Shown here: one piece after another, positions 57,166-64,000 of the stretch
Numbering within the stretch: the first letter of the stretch is position 1
Layout of the letters: each line of letters opens with the position of its first letter
Origin: Acholoe squamosa
Lineage: Eukaryota; Annelida; Polychaeta; Phyllodocida; Polynoidae
Assembly (NCBI GenBank): GCA_949317995.1
Contig: OX439051.1
Coordinates: 43,713,250-43,777,249, forward strand
Direction: 5' to 3'
DNA length: 64,000 bases
The notes under the pieces: generated by a model
The model's input: the letters and a program-made list of their open reading frames with translations, nothing else
The model's database searches: none
What the model was told of the DNA's origin: nothing
Position numbers and translations under genes: made by a program

Positions 57166-58983
57166 CTTAAGAGTACATTGATAACACATGTTCAGGTTAT
57201 GTCCTTTAAAGGCCCAAGTTTAGTTAAGGAAGTAACAGTTAATATGGCGGAGTTATGAATCGTGCAGCAGTTGGTTGCACTCAATATCTCTGTCAGCACC
57301 CCCTGTAGCTTATTTAGTTCGAAACCAGCCAGAGCTGGAATGTATCCCTGGTCACTACAAAAGGATTTCTAGACAGCCATCATAGAGTTGGACAATGTAC
57401 AAGTTACTGTATTACTACCGCTTCCCTGATTCAAGACCAAAATATCTTAAGGTCACATTACTCATATACACTGGCACAACTCTTATGGTTATGTCTACAG
57501 AATGCCTTACCCTATTACCCCACAGTATGTGTGCTTAACTGCATTGTCAGCAGTCAGTTCATTTAGAGCAAAATCTACAATAACAAACTTAGCTAAGAAA
57601 CACCTATGATTCTCCCTGTATGTGCCTTATTACCTGGAAGCAGCTAATTGACAGTGAACGACATTCACTGTGACAGACGCCTCTATCTGCTATACAGACT
57701 AAGTGCTTATATCAGTACTTGGGGAGGAGGGCCTTGGAATACACTTCAAAGACTAAAAGAGCAGCCCTTGAATAAGCACCTGTCTTGTATAACTACCAGG
57801 CATTAAAACCTCGAAGTGTTAGCCTCCTTATTATGTCTGCATTGATACAGTAACTACTTTCTTACCTCAACCAAATAAAATTATTATTGTCTCTGTAGCT
57901 ATCATTGGTATTGGATACCCACCTATTGGGCATTTTGATACTGAGGCTCCCTACTGCCAGAAATCTACAAACCCACACCTTTATCTTGATTGATTGATTG
58001 CCTCTCACTCAAGAGCCAACAAACATGCCTTCCTTATCTGGCAATAAATGAGCTGCATCCTACAAGAAGGGGTCCAATCCATCAGGTTAAACCTGTACCC
58101 TGTCAGTATGACTGTGTTGTTGCCACTCTCTATCTGCCTGCCATTGTATGGGTGATCACCATCTGCCAGTCAGATGTCCTTATCCCTATAACTAGATCTC
58201 TCAGCCATAAACAATCTGACAGTGGGACGTTTGAGACAAGATGATTCATCGGGACTCAAGCAAAATTTCAAATGGTTCCTAAGCACCACACCCAGGAAAC
58301 CTGCCTTTGGCTATTGTAGATTGAATTGCATATTCTGTTTTAGGCCACTAAGTATTACCTAGAACACAACCTTTATGGCAAACTGGGATTGAACCTACAT
58401 TGGGATTTGGAATGAGCTGAATTACCCTTGCATTCTATGGCCTCAATAACGCCCATAAAAAGCATCAGAGAAAAACACAGAGATCTTGGAGGTCTAGAAT
58501 GCATAGTGGGCTTTCACCCTTGTATTATATCAGATCAGTCACAATTCTTTTGCATTCATTTGATTTGTGTTAACACTACCTATCTTGAATTTACATTTAC
58601 CGTTTTATATATACAGCTGGATATTTAGAAATGGAGAGCTTACCAATGTTGATATCTCCCACGCACCCATATCCTTCTTATTTGATTGTTATCATACTTT
58701 CCTTATATATTATCAAATAAAACAGTTACTCACCCACCTAGTAGAGCCCCATTTACTTAAAAAAGCATGGAAGCCCCTCAGTGAATAGGCTCTTACCTCT
58801 CAGATGTGGTACAGGCACGGGCGAGTCCCTAAATTATAGAATGCACAGGTGAGATACTTTGTAGCTTGGTCATGGAATATAAAGGAAATTCATTGTTAGA
58901 CACCATACATTTGCTGCAACTTTAGACTTCAGAAGACATGAGACAATAGAGCAACTAACAAAATAACTCAGATTTATATTATA

Positions 58984-59615
58984 TGTCGACGGACCGTTAC
59001 AAGTCATGAACATGAGCAACTCAGGAGTCCAGAGAGTACAGTTGATGAATCCACTTTATTGTAGTGCTAGGCAGGTACATGTTGGCATGGTGATGTACAA
59101 TGTGTATGCTGCCCACCTGATCAAGCTAGCTCTATACCGAGGCACTGTGTGTCATAGAGACTAGGTATGGAGAGAGGAAGGTAAAGAATAAGAGTATCCA
59201 AAGCTAGTCCCGTATTCATATATATAGGAGCAGCTCGGGGTAGGCATGACGTCAGTCTTGGGAGAAGCATGACGTCATGCTCAGGGATTTGGCAAGACCC
59301 GGCGTGCCTTGCATCATCCCACCCTGGAGGGGGGGAGGGGGCTTGCCTAAAGGTGGGTCGAGCTGGCCACCTGTTGGAGGAGCAGCTCGATCCCTGATTG
59401 GCTAGGAATGGAGGTGGGTGTGAGCACACTCCCACCCTGTACCTAGGGTTAGTGGGGGTCGAGGTCATGACCCCTAGCCAGGATCCGGAGGTGAATCTGA
59501 GGTCACTGGCCAGGAGAGGCAGAGCTGGGTAGAGATACCTGGCTCTGTCAGATCCAAAGGTTTGGCACAAGGGAGCCTTATAGGCGAGCTTGATTATTCG
59601 GCTTAAAATATTTCA
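58984..59615 (-). mobile_element. Candidate solo LTR, minus strand
   Basis: TGTCGACGG at one end and AATATTTCA at the other, flanked by TATA on both sides (58980-58983, 59616-59619), although TATA is low complexity. In minus-strand sense the order is a GC-rich upstream part with two TGACGTCA CRE-type sites (59248-59276), a TATATATATGAA box (about 59215-59228), then an AATAAA (about 59057-59062), the U3-R-U5 order of an LTR. The 149-codon minus ORF (59121-59570) lies wholly within it and lacks retroelement motifs. Confidence 0.45.
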
Positions 59616-59619
59616 TATA

Positions 59620-60198
59620 ATAATAAAGGAACCTTGAATACCCCATTGACATATCCCCACATTCCTATTCGATTCTACGCGAATGCAAAAGGTAGAGAAC
59701 AAGTTTTTATAATCGTCATTGGTACATTCAAGGTTTGGCCAAACTTCATAAGGTGACTCAAACTCAGTGAACGTTGTGTATACTTGGCTTGATACCGGTA
59801 TAAATATCCTAACTTACATTCATGAATCATCAACTGTGTGTATAGATCTACTTCTAAGAACAATAACATCCTCAATGGTGAGGCAGGTTTCGTTGGAAAG
59901 ACACATACAAAAATATAGTCGAGCCCACGAGGTTGTGGTCACAGTCTCTACTATGTACTGATTGCTATAAAAATCTTAAAGATACATGCAAATCAAGAAA
60001 ATACACATGGATGAGAAATACTTCGAAAATCCTGGTGGCAACAGTGATACTGGTTGCTACATCCTGCCTTCAGCGATCAGGGCAGAAACAGCTGTGATAC
60101 TCTGTCACATTTACCGGTTACTGAATGAGATCAAGTGTACATGGTTAACAATTTTTATATAAAAATACATGCTTCAGAAATATATCCTCTACATAGTC
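59620..60198. other. Non-coding sequence
   Basis: Nothing recognised, though it contains a partial relative of the next block: CTGCCTTCAGCGATCAGGGC (about 60066) resembles CTGCCTTGGGTAATCAGGGC at 60240. Confidence 0.45.
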
Positions 60199-60200
60199 GG

Positions 60201-60608
60201 ATATTGACTAGGGCAGTAGTGATATTCTGTGCCGTGTGCTGCCTTGGGTAATCAGGGCAGCCACAGCAGTTACATTCAACGAGGCTTGCTGCAAGCGTAC
60301 TTGAGTTTGACTAGTTGACAAATATTGATCATTAAACTCAATAGAAAACATTTAAACTCTGAAAACTGTCTTGTCGTTTTTAGACGATTGGCAGTAATCT
60401 TGCAATACAATAAATACAAAGGAAAAATGTAACACGCTGGCTAAGACTAAAACCCATAAATACAAATGCAAACTGTTTTGGGCTTGAAAAACAGGTATTG
60501 TCCTTTTAGAGAAAAAGGTAACTTATTGGGGGGGGGGAACTCTGTGGCACCTAGGTTTCTGATTTGACTCAGTATCCTCACAGAGTGGATTAGCATCAAG
60601 AAAAACTT
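60201..60608 (+). repeat. Direct duplication, block X (copy at 61840-62249)
   Basis: Essentially identical to 61840-62249. The only difference noticed is the length of a G run (10 versus 12). Together with block Y, the order is X-Z-Y-X'-Y', where Z (about 60609-61391) is missing from the second copy. Confidence 0.95.
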
Positions 60609-60805
60609 ACATGAGGTTTTAAAGATTTCACAGTAATAAATTTGAACGCTTTATATCAGCTTTCTTAAAAATGAATCAGCATATAAATTTGTAAACATGT
60701 GGTGACTCTGGGAGTCCCATGGGTGGGGGGGGTGGGAAAAATTGTGTCCCTACAATGTCAGATCAAGAAGATATAAAGTTCATAATTTTTCATGTGTATA
60801 CAGTC

Positions 60806-61592
60806 CTAGTATTTAAATTTTCTTAATTTTGTGCCAATGCTGCTTGGTGGTAAATTGTAGTGTTCCATAGGGGATCTACAGAAGTGTTTTCCAGCAGCTG
60901 ACTTTCTCCTCTGTTTGGCTTCCATGCTGTAGTCGTCATCAAAGGAGTCTATTCTAAATTTTGAGAATGAGACTTCCATAAAAGCCATGTCTCCAACCTC
61001 AGGGGAAGTTGAGGAGGAGGAGGATGAGCTGCTGTCGTCAAGGGGTGAGTCTAATGTCATGTTGCTTCTTGGTGGTGGTGTTGGCTTGAAAGAATGTCTC
61101 TTTGAATTTCTGTTGATGGGCCTGAAGGTGGTAAAGGAAGGTGAACTGCGTGCTGTGGCTTGTTCCTGGCTTTGATAATAAGCACAGGGGCATGCAAAGG
61201 TTCCTGGACCGTCCATACATAAGGTACACAGGTTTAAGGTGGCTGGCCTGGTTGGGTGTACAGGCTTGGGGGAGAAATAACTGTCCTTCCAAGCCGCATA
61301 GCCTGGGGGAATTGGAGTTCCAGGCCTGTTGGTTGCAAGTCCTATTTGCGTATAGGACCTGCCTGTGCGGCTTATTGGGTGGCTGGTGGTGTTGCTTGGG
61401 GGCCTTGGGTCTATTGGGCCGGCTGGGAAGTCTTCTTGGTGGGGTTTACTGGTGTTGCTCGTTCTTTTGCTGGTCCAGTTGGTCCAGCTGCTGTGGCACC
61501 ACCTGCTGTAGGGGCTTGGCCTGGGTCTGTAGATGGTGGCGAATCTGTTCCCAGGCTGCGCTTGCCCTGGTTGCCCTTCTTCTTTTGTGGTC
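60806..61592 (-). CDS. Probable terminal coding exon, unknown protein
   Basis: On the minus strand a classic 3' splice site precedes the exon: CTAAC branch-like sequence (TTTCTAACG), a pyrimidine-rich tract, then CTATCTGCAG. From there one frame stays open for 262 codons to a TAG at 60806-60808. It implies a phase-2 intron. The encoded segment is rich in P, S, T and N, with an NLCTLCMDGPGTFACPC cysteine patch, a run of eight serines, an acidic FDDDYS stretch and a basic C-terminus (GTKLRKFKY). No domain was recognised. Alternative frames give shorter ends, reading GPQKKKGNQGKRS... to a stop near 61411, or DHKRRRATRAS... to a stop near 61446, so the frame is not certain. No internal ATG near the acceptor is needed. 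The first ATG in frame is at 61216. Upstream exons were not identified and may lie beyond the window. Confidence 0.5.
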
Positions 61593-61839
61593 CTGCAGAT
61601 AGAGACAAAGGCAGAGGGTGTCTGACGTTAGAAACAGGTTGAAAACGTTGTATGGTTCACAAGGCGGTCCACAAAAATACTGAAATTTGACCAAAAGGGT
61701 TAATTTGTCCGTGTGTCGACCATGAGACAAAATAAAGTAGCATTGGTATTGTATGGCTGTGGGGCGGTAGCTGTAACTAGGGAAACAATTAGTTCATCGA
61801 CCTATAGTTTGTTTGTTTTGGGTTGCAGGCAGACCACGG
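61392..61839 (+). repeat. Direct duplication, block Y (copy at 62248-62695)
   Basis: Constant offset of 856 bp from 62248-62695 with no difference noticed. It contains the 3' splice site and first 200 bp of the minus-strand exon. The Y/X' junction shares CGG, and the X'/Y' junction shares TT, with the parental ends. Confidence 0.95.
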
Positions 61840-62249
61840 ATATTGACTAGGGCAGTAGTGATATTCTGTGCCGTGTGCTGCCTTGGGTAATCAGGGCAGC
61901 CACAGCAGTTACATTCAACGAGGCTTGCTGCAAGCGTACTTGAGTTTGACTAGTTGACAAATATTGATCATTAAACTCAATAGAAAACATTTAAACTCTG
62001 AAAACTGTCTTGTCGTTTTTAGACGATTGGCAGTAATCTTGCAATACAATAAATACAAAGGAAAAATGTAACACGCTGGCTAAGACTAAAACCCATAAAT
62101 ACAAATGCAAACTGTTTTGGGCTTGAAAAACAGGTATTGTCCTTTTAGAGAAAAAGGTAACTTATTGGGGGGGGGGGGAACTCTGTGGCACCTAGGTTTC
62201 TGATTTGACTCAGTATCCTCACAGAGTGGATTAGCATCAAGAAAAACTT
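61840..62249 (+). repeat. Direct duplication, block X'
   Basis: Second copy of 60201-60608, joined directly to Y' with block Z missing. Confidence 0.95.
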
Positions 62250-62695
62250 GCTTGGGGGCCTTGGGTCTATTGGGCCGGCTGGGAAGTCTTCTTGGTGGGG
62301 TTTACTGGTGTTGCTCGTTCTTTTGCTGGTCCAGTTGGTCCAGCTGCTGTGGCACCACCTGCTGTAGGGGCTTGGCCTGGGTCTGTAGATGGTGGCGAAT
62401 CTGTTCCCAGGCTGCGCTTGCCCTGGTTGCCCTTCTTCTTTTGTGGTCCTGCAGATAGAGACAAAGGCAGAGGGTGTCTGACGTTAGAAACAGGTTGAAA
62501 ACGTTGTATGGTTCACAAGGCGGTCCACAAAAATACTGAAATTTGACCAAAAGGGTTAATTTGTCCGTGTGTCGACCATGAGACAAAATAAAGTAGCATT
62601 GGTATTGTATGGCTGTGGGGCGGTAGCTGTAACTAGGGAAACAATTAGTTCATCGACCTATAGTTTGTTTGTTTTGGGTTGCAGGCAGACCACGG
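62248..62695 (-). pseudogene. Duplicated and truncated exon copy (block Y')
   Basis: Repeats the splice acceptor and the first 199 bases of the minus-strand exon (62448 down to about 62250), then runs into X' sequence instead of the rest of the exon. In the exon's frame the reading continues a short way into X' (PSKFFLM...) before a stop near 62145. If the assembly is right, this is a partial exon duplication that could be spliced in. If not, it is a collapsed second haplotype. Confidence 0.6.
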
Positions 62696-62827
62696 TCAAT
62701 ACAGAGAAAGGACGTGATATCAATATAATTTTGTCAACGTACAAAACTTGAGTACAGAGCTCAATTGATTCAGTTGGCTTAGCGCGGGTCCTGTATCCAG
62801 GGACGCTATGGTTAGTTTATCTAAGTT

Positions 62828-62841
62828 CCACCAGGTGGTAG
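62828..62841 (+). promoter_or_regulatory. CTCF-like motif
   Basis: CCACCAGGTGGTAG resembles the core of the bilaterian CTCF site (CCACNAGGTGGCAG). Single motif, so suggestive only. It also contains an E-box-like CAGGTG. Confidence 0.25.
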
Positions 62842-62898
62842 TAGCGAGCTGGTGCTGCACCGTAATGGCGAGGAATCAAATAAGTTATGGGGAATAAA

Positions 62899-62936
62899 TA
62901 CAGGTATGACCTGCTCAGGTCGACTCCTACCTGTAT
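62899..62936. repeat. Imperfect palindrome containing two CAGGTA words
   Basis: ATACAGGTATGACCTG and CAGGTCGACTCCTACCTGTA face each other. Each arm presents CAG-GTA, a donor-like word, on its own strand. Confidence 0.6.
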
Positions 62937-63075
62937 CGATTGTCTTGAAAGCAATTGTGTTTGAGTTGATTGAAGAAAAATTTGTTTTTGGGTCGAAATA
63001 GGGGGGGGGCGAAAAAGGGAAAAAAAAAATAAAATTTTGTTCTGTGTCGCCAAAAAATTTATTGATCCGGGCTGC

Positions 63076-63082
63076 TATAAAA
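63076..63082 (+). promoter_or_regulatory. TATA box of the downstream microgene
   Basis: GCTATAAAAGGGG matches the metazoan TATA consensus with its G-rich flank. A start site 25-30 bp downstream would fall near 63106, giving a leader of only about 10 bases before the ATG at 63116, and would exclude the earlier ATG at 63095. Confidence 0.6.
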
Positions 63083-63115
63083 GGGGGGTGCGCGATGTCA
63101 TAATGTTACATCATC

Positions 63116-63355
63116 ATGGAGGTCTACGAGGTAGACCTCGTTCTGCCTAACGGGACGATTTTACACGTGGAAATCACAATGACAGGCGGATTGTAAGTAT
63201 ATTTTGATTCACAAAGGGGTGATACTTGAATTTTTGATAATTTTGAGGGTCGAGACGTGGGGCATTTGGTCTAATGCGCTTTTGCATTGTATTTCAGCAT
63301 AACGCAGATCCAATGGGTGATCATCCCTCCTGGTGGGGCTGTCAATGGATATTGA
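63116..63355 (+). CDS. Two-exon microgene, 44-aa protein
   Basis: Exon 1 (63116-63192) begins ATGGAGG 34 bp after a TATA box and ends at GGATT|GTAAGT, a perfect donor. The 105-bp intron (63193-63297) has a CTAAT branch-like site and ends TTTTGCATTGTATTTCAG. Exon 2 (63298-63355) joins in phase 2 and stops at TGA. The product starts MEVYEVDLVLPNGTILHVE and ends IPPGGAVNGY. The first part alternates like a beta hairpin and resembles the VxxLLPxG start of beta-grasp domains such as the PI3K adaptor-binding domain, but this is weak. Unspliced translation would end after 26 codons. GAGGTCTAC-GAG-GTAGACCTC at the start is a perfect inverted repeat. An AG|GCAAGT after the stop could be a GC-type donor, so further exons are possible. 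Confidence 0.5.
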
Positions 63356-63399
63356 GGCAAGTTTGATCTGAACAAGTTGAAGACCGAACATGTGCTAAT

Positions 63400-63640
63400 G
63401 TTGTTGTTGTGGTAGAGATGCCACGTGCGGGTGTCACATGACCGATGGTAGTCATGGTGACGGCCGTGATGTCCGTCAGTTTCGATAGCTTAAAACGAAA
63501 CCAAGATGGCGCCGGGCTGCCGCGTACGGCACGAAAGCTGTCGGACCAGACGCTGCAGCCGGTGCCAATACTGATGAACATTAATGTAGGCCGATCTATT
63601 GCGTATTTTTGGCTTAGCTGTGGTTATCATGTTGTTTTAG
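63400..63640 (+). promoter_or_regulatory. CpG-rich promoter-like segment with YY1/TISU-type ATG
   Basis: High CpG density compared with the rest of the window, and CAAGATGGCGCC at 63502-63513 matches the YY1/TISU element (SAASATGGCGGC) at 11 of 12 positions. TISU marks genes with very short leaders. The ORF from that ATG (63506) is only 22 codons unless spliced. It likely marks a transcription start for a gene running right, out of the window. Confidence 0.45.
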
Positions 63641-63689
63641 CTCAGTGTGGTTGATGATGGCTGTGTGTGGGTGTGTTTTGGGCGTCTTT

Positions 63690-63775
63690 CGGGGATTGGG
63701 GGTTCAGTGTGGGGCGGGGGGGGAGGGGGGGCCAAAGGGTAGGCTAGGTGGGGGGGTGGGGGGGTGGGGGGGGCG
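63690..63775 (+). other. G-run tract with G-quadruplex potential
   Basis: Successive runs of 4 to 9 G (GGGGCGGGGGGGGAGGGGGG, then GGGGGGGTGGGGGGGTGGGG) separated by short loops satisfy the usual G4 pattern many times over. It lies about 180 bp downstream of the TISU-like ATG, a typical position for promoter-proximal G4. Confidence 0.8.
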
Positions 63776-63949
63776 ATCTCCACATAAGCGTCTTTGCGGC
63801 GTATGTGTAAAGGCTACCTGCCATCCCCACGTAATTGTGATGGTACATTCCAAACGCTACTGACATTTGGGTATAACCTCGGGACGGTTTAACATTATAT
63901 GATTGTGGGGGTGGCCGGTAGTCGCTGGGTTGGGACGGTGGTCTCCGTC

Positions 63950-63978
63950 ATGAACCGAAACTCGGCCATGTTGGAATG
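63950..63978 (+). CDS. Candidate first coding exon, cut by window end
   Basis: ATGAACCGAAACTCGGCCAT then GTTGGAATG is followed by a strong donor GTGAGT, giving MNRNSAMLE plus two bases. Unspliced it would stop at once (TGG TGA). Short, so it could be chance, but it sits downstream of the CpG-rich promoter-like segment. Confidence 0.25.
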
Positions 63979-64000
63979 GTGAGTCGAAATTTTACCTACC

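Larger units (their letters stand above)
51080..58860 (+). repeat. Segmental duplication unit U3
   Basis: 52190-52560 matches 44250-44660. 53835-54130 matches 45900-46190. 57300-57970 matches 46460-46960. 57990-58860 matches 46960-47640 and 36600-37310. Between the second and third blocks U3 carries about 3 kb of its own (palindrome, family B, family E, 50-bp array). No gene was recognised. Short duplications such as AGTTTAAGTTCATTT twice (53934-53963) are present. Confidence 0.75.

Noticed and set aside
59121..59570. 149-codon minus ORF
   Set aside because: Lies wholly within the candidate LTR, lacks motifs and shows GC-driven openness.
61141..61642. Plus-strand ORFs of 153 and 128 codons
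   Set aside because: Mirror frames of the minus-strand exon. The W/G/C-rich translation and the correct minus-strand splice acceptor favour the other strand.
62817..63053. Minus ORF starting MATQNK with a CAG|GTAGGA donor at 62928, as a first exon for the minus gene
   Set aside because: Consists largely of poly-T and poly-C translation. The donor lies in a palindrome, and its phase 0 would force a short frame in the downstream exon.

Overview
This is a non-coding-dominated piece of an animal nuclear genome, most likely an invertebrate. The signs are GT-AG introns, TATA/CpG-type promoters, tRNA-derived short interspersed repeats, solo LTRs, MITEs, foldback DNA, AT microsatellites and many minisatellites. 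There is nothing prokaryotic: no operons, ribosome-binding sites or dense ORFs. The species cannot be fixed from the sequence. Most short ORFs are chance or repeat-driven.

Region by region. 1-18 kb is a cluster of diverged, tandemly arranged non-coding segments (called V here, period about 5.2 kb where intact), interrupted at 4.7-8.2 kb by a duplicated 410-bp block and two satellite arrays. 17.7-32.3 kb holds a 53-bp satellite, palindromes, MITEs, a 44-bp and a 39-bp minisatellite, a dispersed repeat (family A), a nested cluster of elements ending in GTGTTACTCCCTGCTCAAAA, and a 1.2-kb terminal-inverted-repeat element. 32.3-58.9 kb is a three-unit tandem segmental duplication (U1 about 32.3-42.8, U2 about 43.7-51.1, U3 about 51.1-58.9 kb). 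The units differ mainly by unit-specific insertions and minisatellite expansions, so one unit often preserves the empty site of an insertion in another.

The most interesting protein-coding material inside this desert is in U1. A broken 3' end of a family-B DNA polymerase gene (Polinton/adintovirus/bidnavirus type) is followed by an extremely AT-rich stretch, an intact 290-codon cysteine-rich ORF of unknown family, and a long hairpin that begins at the ORF's stop codon. This looks like the remnant of an integrated DNA virus or Polinton-like element.

The last 5 kb changes character. It contains a probable minus-strand terminal exon (60806-61592) with a good 3' splice site, a near-perfect partial duplication of that locus (possibly an assembly artefact), a TATA-driven two-exon microgene for a 44-residue protein (63116-63355), and a CpG-rich promoter-like segment with a YY1/TISU-type ATG. 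Genic territory therefore probably begins near the right edge.
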